Source: Leptolyngbya sp. FACHB-8 (GTDB taxonomy: Bacteria; Cyanobacteriota; Cyanobacteriia; Elainellales; Elainellaceae). From it: DNA of 64,000 nt. Where the stretch lies: positions 62,001-126,000 of the forward strand of contig NZ_JACJOO010000087.1 of the NCBI RefSeq assembly GCF_014695575.1, in the 5' to 3' direction. The notes beneath the pieces are model-generated. The model had not been told where the DNA came from. It made no database searches and worked only from the letters and a program-made list of their open reading frames with translations. Positions 26,671-35,424 of the stretch are shown piece after piece. Position 1 is the stretch's first letter. Every line of letters starts with the position of its first letter. Both the position numbers and the translations under genes were made by a program.

Positions 26671-27063
26671 ATGGAGGATGAGGCTACTTCATCCACATCT
26701 TTGTCGCGCTGGCTCAAACGCCTGCGGGGTGGATTTTGGGTCGGATTGGGGTTTATGCTGTCACCTCTGTCCTGGTGGAACGACCTGTTCTTTAATTTGC
26801 CGATCGCTTATGGGTTTGGCTACCTGGTGCGGTTCTTCGCGCCTGAGTGGTTTTTGCCTGCTACCGTGGTAGGGTACTGGCTCTCAAATGTGCTGGGCAT
26901 ACTGATGATGCAGTTCGGCGCGACAGATGTTTTGTTTGAGAATCGGGAGCGTAACCTGAAGAAGGATGTGCTGATGGGGGTTGGAACATCAACCCTTTAT
27001 ACTCTGGCGGTGGTGGCATTGGTTTACTTCCATGTTCTAGAAACGCCTCAGCTTTTCCCCTAG
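26671..27063 (+). CDS. Small integral membrane protein of unknown function
   Basis: 130 residues from ATG 26671; a 16-codon upstream extension starting inside the end of pyrB (26623) is possible but low-complexity. Three hydrophobic stretches: FWVGLGFMLSPLSWWNDLFF, AYGFGYLVRFFAPEWFLPAT with VVGYWLSNVLGILMM, and STLYTLAVVALVYFHVLE. It directly follows pyrB and may share its transcript. No named domain recognised. Confidence 0.7.
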   Translation: MEDEATSSTSLSRWLKRLRGGFWVGLGFMLSPLSWWNDLFFNLPIAYGFGYLVRFFAPEWFLPATVVGYWLSNVLGILMMQFGATDVLFENRERNLKKDVLMGVGTSTLYTLAVVALVYFHVLETPQLFP

Positions 27064-27097
27064 ATCCTCAATCCCTATTCACGCGAATTTTAGAACC

Positions 27098-27595
27098 ATG
27101 AATCTGGCTGCAACCCTCTCGTCCGCCTTTCCTGACTCTAATCAAGGAAATCCAAATTTCTTGATGACCTCGGAGCCGTTGTCGCTGGACGCCATTTATC
27201 AGTTAGCCGATGACCCAGCGAATGGAGCTGTGGTGATAATGAGTGGGATGGTTCGCAACAATACCGATGGGCGATCGGTCGTTTGTTTGGAGTACCAGGC
27301 TTACGAGCCGATGGCGTTGCGAGTGTTTGAGCAAATTGCCGCCGAAATTCAACAGAAGTGGACGGATGTAACTCACGTGGCGATTCATCACCGGACTGGA
27401 CGTTTAGGCATTGGCGAAATTAGTGTGCTGGTAGCGGTTGGGTGTCCTCATCGCTCAGAGGCGTTTGCGGCCTGCCAGTATGCAATCGATACCCTCAAGC
27501 ACAATGCCCCTATCTGGAAAAAAGAACACTGGGAAGATGGGTCTTCCAGTTGGGTCAGTATTGGTGCTTGTGAGCAGCCTGGGGAGAGTTGTTAG
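27098..27595 (+). CDS. moaE: Molybdopterin synthase catalytic subunit
   Basis: 165 residues. MoaE takes sulfur from MoaD thiocarboxylate to turn cyclic pyranopterin monophosphate into molybdopterin. Family blocks: PLSLDAIYQLADDPANGAVV, IMSGMVRNNTDG, LEYQAYEPMALRVFEQIA, the conserved HHRTGRLGIGEISVLVAV and the C-terminal active-site Lys region LKHNAPIWKKEHWEDG. The first ~22 residues are extra to the core; ATG 27164 would remove them. No MoaD gene is adjacent. Confidence 0.94.
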   Translation: MNLAATLSSAFPDSNQGNPNFLMTSEPLSLDAIYQLADDPANGAVVIMSGMVRNNTDGRSVVCLEYQAYEPMALRVFEQIAAEIQQKWTDVTHVAIHHRTGRLGIGEISVLVAVGCPHRSEAFAACQYAIDTLKHNAPIWKKEHWEDGSSSWVSIGACEQPGESC

Positions 27596-27611
27596 GGAGG
27601 GCGATCGCCCT

Positions 27612-27995
27612 TTAAGGCAAAAAATCTACAACCGTTATCTCTTGAATCGTCTTTAACTGTTTATCAGCGGTAATCAAGCTAGCATTTGCCTGAATAGCCG
27701 TAGCTGCAATAATGACATCGGGCAAAGGAAGACGATAGGTTTGTCGCAGTTGGATGATCAAATCTATTAGATCAGGTTGTGCAGGATCTAATCCGAGCGT
27801 TTCAATCTGCTGAAGAAACTGGTTGAAAAGTTGGCGATCGCTCTCGGTTAACCCTGAAAACGACAGGAATTCAAGCTGACTGATAATTGATATCCCAATC
27901 CAATCACTACTTTGAAGCTGTTGCAGCACTTGCTGATTGCCCTGAAGTAAAGCAATCACCGCATTTGTATCGAGCAAGTACCGATTACCAGTCAT
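27612..27995 (-). CDS. VapC-type PIN-domain toxin
   Basis: 127 residues from ATG 27995 (MTGNRYLLDTNAVIALLQGN). PIN-domain acidic residues are in place: D in LLDTNAVI, E in ISIISQLEFL, D in LPLPDVIIAATAI and D in LITADKQL. Such toxins cut RNA, usually initiator tRNA. The gene starts inside the 3' end of the upstream antitoxin gene (11-bp overlap), the usual type II toxin-antitoxin arrangement. Confidence 0.88.
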   Translation of the reverse strand: MTGNRYLLDTNAVIALLQGNQQVLQQLQSSDWIGISIISQLEFLSFSGLTESDRQLFNQFLQQIETLGLDPAQPDLIDLIIQLRQTYRLPLPDVIIAATAIQANASLITADKQLKTIQEITVVDFLP

Positions 27996-28212
27996 CTCTC
28001 GATGCCCGTTGAGTGGCGATCGCATCCCCCTGCCATTGCAGTTTGCCAGCCAAGTTGGAAAAATCGTATTTGGGAGACGGAGCAGTTTGAGGTGCGGCAG
28101 GATTAATAACCAAAACCAACTCAACCTCACCGGGAGGTAAGGCGGTTGGTACATCTAGCCGAAGATGACCATTGGTGTCGATCTGTCCGATCAGAGTTAA
28201 GGTCTGCATCAT
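27985..28212 (-). CDS. Antitoxin partner of the PIN toxin
   Basis: 75 residues from ATG 28212 or 28209; the longer frame to 28248 is not needed. Residues 1-40 look like a small beta-rich binding module (LTLIGQIDTNGHLRLDVPTA, LPPGEVELVLVI). The C-terminal tail, DFSNLAGKLQWQGDAIATQR followed by ASRDDW, resembles the toxin-wrapping segment of cyanobacterial VapC partners. The overlap with the toxin gene gives translational coupling, and these proteins normally repress their own operon. Confidence 0.75.
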   Translation of the reverse strand: MMQTLTLIGQIDTNGHLRLDVPTALPPGEVELVLVINPAAPQTAPSPKYDFSNLAGKLQWQGDAIATQRASRDDW

Positions 28213-28328
28213 GATTTTGGGGTTAGCGTGACGGGCGATCGCTCTCATACTGCCTTTATTCTATGCCTTGACCGAATTAGCAGAACAAGAGGCTATAACA
28301 GAGTCAGCAGAAAGCATAGTGAGAGAAT

Positions 28329-31300
28329 ATGGCGCGAGACGAAGCCTATCAGGAAGCAGAACGGCGAATTGAAGCAGCCTTTCAGGAAGGAGCTACGGAA
28401 CTTGATTTGAGTGGACTGGGTTTGACGGAGGTGCCAGAGGCGATTGCCTCTCTCACCCAATTGCAATCGCTTAACCTCTCCAACAACGAATTGACGGAAT
28501 TGAAGGCGATTGTATCTCTCACTCAGTTGCAAGAGCTTAACCTCTCGAACAACGAATTGACGGAATTGCCAGAGGCGATCGCATCCTTCACCCAGTTGCA
28601 AGAGCTTTACCTTATTGACAATCAATTGACGGAGCTACCGGAGGCGATCGTATCCCTCACCCAGTTGCAACTTCTTGAGCTCTCTGATAATCAATTTGTA
28701 GAATTACCAAACGTAATTGCTTCTCTCACCCAGCTAAAGACTCTTGTCCTTAATGCGAATAACCTGACCAGCCTACCAGAATGGATTTGCATACTTATAC
28801 AATTAAAGCATTTAGCAGTTGGCGGCAACAAGCTTTCGTCGTTGCCAAATTCATTAAAAGAGCTTACAGAAATTGAACGGCTCTATATTTGGGGAAATCA
28901 GTTCAAGGTCGTACCGAAAGAGTTTAGTTATTTAAGTAAATTAAAAATTCTGAATCTTAGCTCTCTGGAGTTAATAAAGGTTCCTGAGCAAGTTGAAGAA
29001 CTAGCAGAATTAAAGGTTCTTTTACTTAACGAAAATTATATTGTAGACCTGCCTATTTTTTTACATCAGCTCAAGCACTTAAACGAAGTTAAGCTTGATA
29101 ATAATCCTCTGAATCCTGATATTGCTGCCGCTTACGAGCAAGGTACTGAAGCCGTCATGCAATATCTGAGGGCAAGGGCAGAGGGAGAGGTAATGCTGAA
29201 TGAGGCAAAACTGATTTTGGTGGGTGAGGGTGAAGTCGGTAAGAGTTGCTTGTTGGGGGCGCTGCGGGGAGATGAATGGGTCGATGGTCGTCCTACGACT
29301 CATGGAATTGAAATTAAGCCTGTCATTGTCACTGCTTCTAGTAATGGAGCAGAAATTACACTGAATGGTTGGGATTTTGGGGGACAGCGGGTTTATCGTC
29401 CCACGCATCAGCTATTTTTTAGTTCCTCTGCGGTTTATCTGGTGGTGTGGAAGCCACGGGAGGGGCCACAGCAGGGGTTTGTCAAAGAGTGGATTATACT
29501 GATCAAGCATCGGGAGCCTGATGCAAAAGTGCTGGTGGTAGCAACTCATGGTGGCCCTGGACAGCGACAGCCGGATATTGATCGTCAGGAATTGGCTGAC
29601 CTATTCGGCAGCGATACCATCGCGGGATTCTTTCATGTTGATAGCAAGCTGAATACAGGCATTGATGAATTGCAAGACGCAATTGCAAATGTTGCCGCTA
29701 CCCTACCCGGCATGGGTCGCAAGGTTCCCACAAAATGGCAACACATTCGGGAATTGTTGGGAGAATCTGGCAAAACCCACTTGCCTTACAAAGACGTGAT
29801 TGCCCTTTGTGAAGAACAGGGTCTTGAGGGCTTTGCTGCCGAACTGTTTGTTCGCGTATCTCATACTCTGGGATATTTGATCCATTACCACTACGACCCC
29901 ATCCTGCAAGATATTGTCATCCTCAAGCCTGCTTGGTTAGCCAAAGCCATCAGCTTTGTCTTGGATGATGAAACGACTCGGTGCCGTAACGGATTGGTCG
30001 AGTTTGAGTATCTCAGCCAGTTGTGGAGCCATCCTCCCTTTGCAGGAGAAGAGGGTTATCCCAAAGCACTCCATCCGGTATTTCTGCGGCTAATGGAACG
30101 CTTCGATCTGTCCTATAAAGTTATCTTCGATCCAGCTTCTAGAGAAGAAAGCACTACCAGTCTGATTGCCCAACTGGTTTCTGACAATCGCCCTGAGCAA
30201 TTGCTCAATTGGGGTGAACAACCAGACGAGGGAGACAGACAGCAGGTACAAATATGCCGCATCGTTGATGATCGCGGTCAGAGTGCCAATGCAGAAGGAC
30301 TGTTTTACCAACTCATCGTTCGCTTACATAAATACTCGCTAGGACGTACTAACTATGAAAACAGCGTTCACTGGCAACGAGGCCTAATGCTCGATAACGA
30401 TTACAACGGTCGAGCCTTGCTCGAACATATCAGCAACGATATTAGAATTACAGTCCGAGCTGCCTATCCGGAGTTCTTTCTCTATGAGCTGACTAAAGAA
30501 GTGAAGTGGCTCGTTGAGCATTTTTGGGAAGGACTACGGTGTGAGGTGATGGTGCCATGCATCGAACCTTGTGGAAAGGATCAACCAGGCATTGGACTAT
30601 TTGAAGTGCAGAAATTAATTGAGAGCAGACGTCAGGGGATGCCGAAGTTTCCTTGCATGGTTTCTGGCTGTAATCAATGGCTGAATATTGATGATTTGAT
30701 GCGAAATGCACCTACCTCCCGAAAGACTTCTACTGAACAAATGCTTGTTGAAGAACTAGGAACTGTCAGAAATAGGCTGGATAGTATTCGTAGAGACATA
30801 CGTACTCTAGATAACAGGGAGCAACAACGATTTCAGGTACTTAATCAAAATGATCGTCAGCTCTTAAGCCAAGCAGATGAGAGATTTGCAATATTGATGC
30901 AGATGCTTACGGATGAAGCCAAAGATGGCCCGCGCCTGTTCAGCTTCAAGCCCATTGATCCAGGATTTTTCGATCGCCCCACATGGGTTAGCGAAAAATT
31001 TCAACTCACCCTGTGGTGTGAACATTCGCGCAAACCTCTTCCGGTTCTCAATCCTTCAGGTAGCAAACAGGGAGTTTATGAGTTGGAACTCAATCGTGAG
31101 TGGTTTACAAAAGCAGTTCCCTACTTCAAACTGCTAACTGGAACCTTAAGCCTGGTTCTACCCGTTGCCGCTTCAACAACTCAATTCATGCTAGATGATG
31201 CCACCTACAAAGGCATTCAAGAGGAATTAGACCTGGGTCAAAAAAGCCTTGAATTTGGCATCAAAAGCAGTGATATAGCGATCGATTGGCAAAACAAACG

Positions 31301-31472
31301 TGATTCCCTTGAATTTGAACAGGGCGAAGCCGTTCGTGCCCAAGGCTCCATGCTACGAGAACTACACGCAATGCTGAAGGACAAAGATCCAGGTTTTGGT
31401 GGGTTGGTGCGAGTACAGAACAAGCGGCGCGAGTTTCTCTGGGTTCATTCAGATTTTGTAGGCGAGTACTGA
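28329..31472 (+). CDS. LRR-Roco (Roc-COR) GTPase, 1047 aa
   Basis: Residues ~20-265 are leucine-rich repeats of about 23 residues (LTQLQSLNLSNNELTELK and so on). Then comes a Ras-of-complex GTPase: P-loop GEGEVGKS at 299-306, DFGGQ at 349-353, and THGG at ~406 where Ras has NKxD. A COR-like dimerisation region follows (to ~750), then a Cys pair-rich stretch (PCIEPC, PCMVSGC) that may bind zinc, a coiled region (~790-830) and an unrecognised C-terminal domain of about 180 residues. Bacterial Roco proteins cycle between monomer and dimer with nucleotide. The C-terminal domain probably gives the output. Confidence 0.9.
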   Translation: MARDEAYQEAERRIEAAFQEGATELDLSGLGLTEVPEAIASLTQLQSLNLSNNELTELKAIVSLTQLQELNLSNNELTELPEAIASFTQLQELYLIDNQLTELPEAIVSLTQLQLLELSDNQFVELPNVIASLTQLKTLVLNANNLTSLPEWICILIQLKHLAVGGNKLSSLPNSLKELTEIERLYIWGNQFKVVPKEFSYLSKLKILNLSSLELIKVPEQVEELAELKVLLLNENYIVDLPIFLHQLKHLNEVKLDNNPLNPDIAAAYEQGTEAVMQYLRARAEGEVMLNEAKLILVGEGEVGKSCLLGALRGDEWVDGRPTTHGIEIKPVIVTASSNGAEITLNGWDFGGQRVYRPTHQLFFSSSAVYLVVWKPREGPQQGFVKEWIILIKHREPDAKVLVVATHGGPGQRQPDIDRQELADLFGSDTIAGFFHVDSKLNTGIDELQDAIANVAATLPGMGRKVPTKWQHIRELLGESGKTHLPYKDVIALCEEQGLEGFAAELFVRVSHTLGYLIHYHYDPILQDIVILKPAWLAKAISFVLDDETTRCRNGLVEFEYLSQLWSHPPFAGEEGYPKALHPVFLRLMERFDLSYKVIFDPASREESTTSLIAQLVSDNRPEQLLNWGEQPDEGDRQQVQICRIVDDRGQSANAEGLFYQLIVRLHKYSLGRTNYENSVHWQRGLMLDNDYNGRALLEHISNDIRITVRAAYPEFFLYELTKEVKWLVEHFWEGLRCEVMVPCIEPCGKDQPGIGLFEVQKLIESRRQGMPKFPCMVSGCNQWLNIDDLMRNAPTSRKTSTEQMLVEELGTVRNRLDSIRRDIRTLDNREQQRFQVLNQNDRQLLSQADERFAILMQMLTDEAKDGPRLFSFKPIDPGFFDRPTWVSEKFQLTLWCEHSRKPLPVLNPSGSKQGVYELELNREWFTKAVPYFKLLTGTLSLVLPVAASTTQFMLDDATYKGIQEELDLGQKSLEFGIKSSDIAIDWQNKRDSLEFEQGEAVRAQGSMLRELHAMLKDKDPGFGGLVRVQNKRREFLWVHSDFVGEY

Positions 31473-31535
31473 TGCTTAACCTGTATAGTCAGCCTTCCCA
31501 AAGAAGATGCCCTCGTTTGCGATCGCTCGCCCCTT

Positions 31536-31601
31536 GCAAGGGCAGGTTTGAAAAATAATCTCGGATGTGTCGCTTGGATAATGGCAAAACCTGCCCCTAC
31601 G
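31536..31601. repeat. GGGCGGGTTT-family repeat, copy 1
   Basis: GGGCAGGTTTG ... CAAAACCTGCCCC inverted ends, about 65 bp, additionally flanked by GCGATCGCTCG (31519) and CGAGCGATCGC (31600). The interior (ATAATCTCGGATGTGTCGCT) is nearly the same as that of the copy at 50281-50345. Confidence 0.7.
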
Positions 31602-31691
31602 AGCGATCGCCATTTTTTGTTGTAGCTTGGTTATAGCGATCGCGTTCACCTGCTTCTCCACAACCCATCCATAGGAGTTGTTCTGCAAACT

Positions 31692-32669
31692 ATGATCAGT
31701 GGCATCTTCGAGCATTGTATTGGTTCTCAGCAAGAGCAGCAGACGCTCCGGTACTGGGCAGAGCTAGGGTATCGGGAAATTCAGCGGGGGGAGTTGTCGG
31801 CGGAAGCGGCTCATGCGCTTTATGGGCACGCCTCTAACCTGACATCGATCCGTTTGCAAAATGGGAATTCGGCGGATCATGGCCTGGTTCGCGTCATGAT
31901 TTGGGAGCAACCTCGCAATGAAGGGCTGCAAAAATCACACCCGTTTGTGATTGGTAGCCGATGGTTTGCTTCGTTGGTGCAGGATATCTATGCCGTTGCG
32001 GATGCCTTTAATGATGACAAGGCTAATGGCGGTGATTGGGTTGTGACGGAACCGATTCGAGGCATTGAATTTGTTGGTCAACCCGGTACTAACTTTTATG
32101 AACGATTTACGGGTGTGCGCGAGTTTTTTGTTATTGGCGCAGAAACGCGGCAGGCTTTCTTTCAACGCTACAACTACACACGTCCCGGTTATGGGGTGAT
32201 TGATCCAAGTTCCCCCCTGGGTGTCAGTGAGGGAACGCACTCCAGTATTGTCACAACGGATCATGACACCGTTAGTTTTTACACCGATGTTTTTGGGTTA
32301 GTTTCGGCTAACAATACGAAGAAGCGATCGGGGTATCAAAATCCTGCAACGCGGGAAATTCTAATGTTAGAAGAGGGACAGGAGTTTCTTTTATCGTCAT
32401 TCATGTCACCCAAAACGGATGTAGGGGTTTTACAAGTTTACACACCGCTGTACTCGACACCGAATAAGCTTGAGTTTGCTCAGCCTGGATCACTGGGAAT
32501 TTCTCTTTTTACCTATCAAGTTGATGATATTGAGGAGTTTCGCGATCGCATCACCCACAGCAATGCAAAGTCAGTAACACCAATCCTATCGAATGAGTTT
32601 AATGAACCCTCGTTTGGCTTAGTTGCACCGGATGAGATGACCTGGGTGATTGTTGGACGCAGGGTATGA
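31692..32669 (+). CDS. VOC/glyoxalase-superfamily protein (325 aa)
   Basis: Two VOC-like halves can be recognised. The first (residues ~8-100) starts FEHCIGSQQEQQTLRYWAEL; the second (~185-320) has THSSIVTTDHDTVSFYTDVF, MLEEGQEFLLSSF and GISLFTYQVDDIEEFRDRIT. Possible metal ligands are the His and Asp in TTDHD and a late Glu. This fold covers dioxygenases, isomerases and antibiotic-binding proteins, so the reaction is open. It stands next to the amidohydrolase group and reads towards it. Its stop codon is the first codon of a 99-bp tandem duplication. Confidence 0.72.
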   Translation: MISGIFEHCIGSQQEQQTLRYWAELGYREIQRGELSAEAAHALYGHASNLTSIRLQNGNSADHGLVRVMIWEQPRNEGLQKSHPFVIGSRWFASLVQDIYAVADAFNDDKANGGDWVVTEPIRGIEFVGQPGTNFYERFTGVREFFVIGAETRQAFFQRYNYTRPGYGVIDPSSPLGVSEGTHSSIVTTDHDTVSFYTDVFGLVSANNTKKRSGYQNPATREILMLEEGQEFLLSSFMSPKTDVGVLQVYTPLYSTPNKLEFAQPGSLGISLFTYQVDDIEEFRDRITHSNAKSVTPILSNEFNEPSFGLVAPDEMTWVIVGRRV

Positions 32670-32863
32670 TGCCGTTGAGGATGTAGGGGCGGGTTTAGCC
32701 GACCATTTCTGCCTGTGTTATTAACCGTTCGGCAAAACCTGCCCTGGTTTGCGATCGCATTCTCATGATGCCGTTGAGGATGTAAGGGCGGGTTTAGCCG
32801 ACCATTTCTGCCTGTGTTGTTAACCGCTTGGCAAAACCCGCCCTCGTTGGCAATCGCATTCCA
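32666..32863. repeat. 99-bp tandem duplication containing GGGCGGGTTT elements
   Basis: Copy 1 is 32666-32764, copy 2 is 32765-32863; they differ at only a few bases. Each contains GGGCGGGTTTAGCCGACC and a facing GGCAAAACCTGCCC or GGCAAAACCCGCCC. The first copy begins with the last bases of the VOC gene including its TGA. Confidence 0.88.
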
Positions 32864-32869
32864 CAGAAA

Positions 32870-32931
32870 GAGCGGGTTTGAGCAACATCCCCAGTTTTGT
32901 TGTTTAGATAACGGTAAACCCCCCCCCTACA
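32870..32931. repeat. GGGCGGGTTT-family repeat, degenerate copy
   Basis: AGAGCGGGTTTGAGC ... GGTAAACCCCCCCCCTAC. Fourth member of the family in this region, more diverged. Confidence 0.6.
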
Positions 32932-32949
32932 ATCGATGATGGTCTCCGG

Positions 32950-34428
32950 CTAGAGGTTTTGCGATCGCCTCAGATAACGTCCTTGTGGCGAACCCAGTAT
33001 CTCTCCGCGATCGTAAATCAGATTCCCGCGCAGAAATGTGTGCTTGACTCGGCCGGTTAACTCCATCCCTTCAAAAGGCGTATAGCCCTGCTGTGAAGGA
33101 GATTCGGCCGCACGTACCACAAAACTTTCAGTGGGATCTAGCAGTACCAGGTCGGCATCGTAGCCGATCGCAATATCACCCTTTTGAAACAGTCCAAACC
33201 GCTGAGCCGGATTCCAACTGAGGAGCCTGGCCATGTGATTGTAGGACATACCCCGCTTGCTGCCTTCGCTGACAATGCCGGAGAGCAAGTATTCTGTCCC
33301 TCCAAAACCAGACTTTGCCAACCAAATATTGTCTGGATCGTTAAGGCTGGCTTTTTGCTCTGCTGAACAGCAGGCATGGTCGCTGACAATCCAATCCACC
33401 TGATCTTGCAAAACGGCATTCCATAAGTACTCGACGTCGGCTCGGGGGCGAATGGGAGGATTGACCTTGGCCCATTTCCCGGTGGGCGCATTCACGTCTA
33501 GCAGGAGGTGACCCACCGTGACTTCTCGCCGGAAGTTGATGTGGGGAAAGGTGGTTTGCATCATCAGGGCCGCTTCGACAGCTTTGCGGGAACTGAGATG
33601 GAGTAAGTTAATATTGGCGCAATTCGTTTCATGGGCGAGATAGGAGGCAATGCAAATGGCGAGTCCTTCTGAATGGGGTGGACGAGCTGCGCTGTAGGCA
33701 TTTAGACCCGTTAGGGACGAATCTTGCTGCACGATTTTGGTGTAGGCATTGAGAATATCCGCCACTTCACAGTGAAGGCTGAGGCTGATGGAGTCTTGCA
33801 GGTTGGGGTAGCGCTCCCTTAGCCGAGTCAGCCCTCGCATAATGAATTCAAAATGGGCAAAGTCGTAGCGATCGCCCTCCTGAATCATCAAAAACAAATT
33901 TTGTTGATTGGATAGCCCATGCAACCCATACCCACCATAAAACATAAAGATTTTGAATGAAGCGACCCCATGTTCTTCATACAGCCACTCTATCTCGTCG
34001 ATGTGTTGAGGGGCGATCGGTGCAATGTGATAGCCATAATCCACAAAAAAGTTGCCGTCGGATAAGGCCAGCACTTCTGGGAAGAAATCTTTGTAGGAAC
34101 CGCCTTTATTCAAGTAATACTGGCCGGTGCGGATATAGTTGAGGCTGGTGGTGACTCCGCCCATGGCGGCAGCTTTGGTTTCGGCGATCGCATCCTGTCT
34201 TAGCTCTTGATAAATGCCAATATGCATGTGAGCATCAACAACCCCTGGAAAGCCCAGGAGATTTTGAGCATCAAATACCTCCTTAGCCTGGTCTGGGCTA
34301 ATTTCTGGTGCGATTTGACTGAATTTACCGTCCTTAATGCCCACATCCAGGCGATCGACGGATGATTTATGGGGTCGAACCACCCGCACGTTTTTGATCA
34401 ATCTATCTAGAGTGGGGGTTGTAGACAT
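32950..34428 (-). CDS. Cyclic-amide amidohydrolase (hydantoinase/dihydropyrimidinase family)
   Basis: 492 residues from ATG 34428 with GAGG close by. All metal ligands of the group are seen: HxH in VVDAHMHIGIY, carboxylated Lys in ASFKIFMFYGG, His in SLSLHCEVAD and INLLHLSSRKA, Asp in WIVSDHACC. The fold is that of dihydropyrimidinase, D-hydantoinase and allantoinase. It faces away from the hydroxylase gene across a 190-bp promoter region. The neighbouring nitrilase-fold protein and aldehyde dehydrogenase suggest a reductive-pyrimidine-like or related cyclic-amide pathway, but the true substrate is unknown. Confidence 0.9.
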   Translation of the reverse strand: MSTTPTLDRLIKNVRVVRPHKSSVDRLDVGIKDGKFSQIAPEISPDQAKEVFDAQNLLGFPGVVDAHMHIGIYQELRQDAIAETKAAAMGGVTTSLNYIRTGQYYLNKGGSYKDFFPEVLALSDGNFFVDYGYHIAPIAPQHIDEIEWLYEEHGVASFKIFMFYGGYGLHGLSNQQNLFLMIQEGDRYDFAHFEFIMRGLTRLRERYPNLQDSISLSLHCEVADILNAYTKIVQQDSSLTGLNAYSAARPPHSEGLAICIASYLAHETNCANINLLHLSSRKAVEAALMMQTTFPHINFRREVTVGHLLLDVNAPTGKWAKVNPPIRPRADVEYLWNAVLQDQVDWIVSDHACCSAEQKASLNDPDNIWLAKSGFGGTEYLLSGIVSEGSKRGMSYNHMARLLSWNPAQRFGLFQKGDIAIGYDADLVLLDPTESFVVRAAESPSQQGYTPFEGMELTGRVKHTFLRGNLIYDRGEILGSPQGRYLRRSQNL

Positions 34429-34616
34429 AACACCTCTTGCCGGAAGCCGTTGTAAATTCACGTCAATTGTGAAACCCTACTTCTACCCCTTTAATGTGGA
34501 ATTAGGGTTCACATTGACACAAAGCTAGACATCATTTTTTCTTACGTTGCTCAAAATAAAACTTTTAGAATGAAATTATAACGGCTTCATTTCACACAGA
34601 TTCAGGAGAAAAGATT
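34429..34616. promoter_or_regulatory. Divergent promoter region amidohydrolase / hydroxylase
   Basis: 188 bp between two genes reading apart. The stretch CTTTAATGTGGAATTAGGGT and the AT-rich ACTTTTAGAATGAAATTATA lie towards the hydroxylase gene; the latter has a TATAAT-like -10. No clear operator palindrome. Confidence 0.4.
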
Positions 34617-35417
34617 ATGGAAGAATTTAACGAGTATCATTTAGACCCCCAGCAGTTTCCTTTCCTCAACACGTTGCAGGAAAACTGGCAGACGATTCGA
34701 GATGAATTTACATTTTTTAAGAACAAAGCATCTGAGGAAGAGCTGAGATTTGCCCATGAGGTGATGGGACCAAAAAGTAAAACGGTGAAAACGAAAGGCA
34801 CTGCAAAATACAGCGCGTTTGGTGTTCTATTTCAAGGGTTGCTGATTGAGGATTATATCCGAGTACATCAAATTAAACACCCTGAATACGATGGGGAAAA
34901 TGTTGCAGAAAAAGTTTTTCAGTTAAGAGAAAGATATTTTCCGAAACTGAGCGAAATCATCGAAAAAACAAATTCAACTAACGATAACATTCTCAGGAAT
35001 GTGTATTATGGAACCTTTCATCCAGGGCTAGATGTGAAGCTACATGTGAACTATAACCTGCACACAAATCGTGGCTATTTGGGGCTGATTGTGCCTGAGG
35101 GAGATATTGCCATGAAAATTTGCCATGACACGTTTTATTGGCATGAAGGCGAATTTATGGTGTTAGACCACAGCTATCCCCACTGTCCCCATAACTACAC
35201 GGAGCACGAGAGAACGGTTTTGGTTGTAGATTTCTTCAAACCCGATAAACCTAGAGAAGATGTGATCCGAATGGAACAGGAATTCGTTGAGGAGCGGATG
35301 CAAGAGAACCCTTACAGCCTGGGTGTTTTTGGTAAGAATGATAAAGCTCAAGTGGAAGACTTTGTTAAATATGGTTTGAGCCACCAATTGGAATGGGATA
35401 AAGCATTAAACACGTGA
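34617..35417 (+). CDS. Aspartyl/asparaginyl beta-hydroxylase-like Fe(II)/2-oxoglutarate oxygenase
   Basis: 266 residues, AGGAG before the ATG. The second half is the Asp_Arg_Hydrox jelly roll: YYGTFHPGLDVKLHVNYNLH, TNRGYLGLIVPEGDIAMKIC, WHEGEFMVLDHSYPHCPHNY, then TEHERTVLVVDFFKP. The first metal His (HPGLDVKLH or NYNLH), the second in DHSYPHCPHN, and the Arg of ERTVLVVDF that binds 2-oxoglutarate are all there. Bacterial relatives hydroxylate amino acids or peptides, or small lipids. The nitrilase-like gene follows after 7 bp, so they are one operon. Confidence 0.87.
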   Translation: MEEFNEYHLDPQQFPFLNTLQENWQTIRDEFTFFKNKASEEELRFAHEVMGPKSKTVKTKGTAKYSAFGVLFQGLLIEDYIRVHQIKHPEYDGENVAEKVFQLRERYFPKLSEIIEKTNSTNDNILRNVYYGTFHPGLDVKLHVNYNLHTNRGYLGLIVPEGDIAMKICHDTFYWHEGEFMVLDHSYPHCPHNYTEHERTVLVVDFFKPDKPREDVIRMEQEFVEERMQENPYSLGVFGKNDKAQVEDFVKYGLSHQLEWDKALNT

Positions 35418-35424
35418 ATTGAAT

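Noticed and set aside
27612-28212. VapBC pair as a novel system
   Set aside because: Standard type II toxin-antitoxin layout with the usual overlap; nothing unusual.
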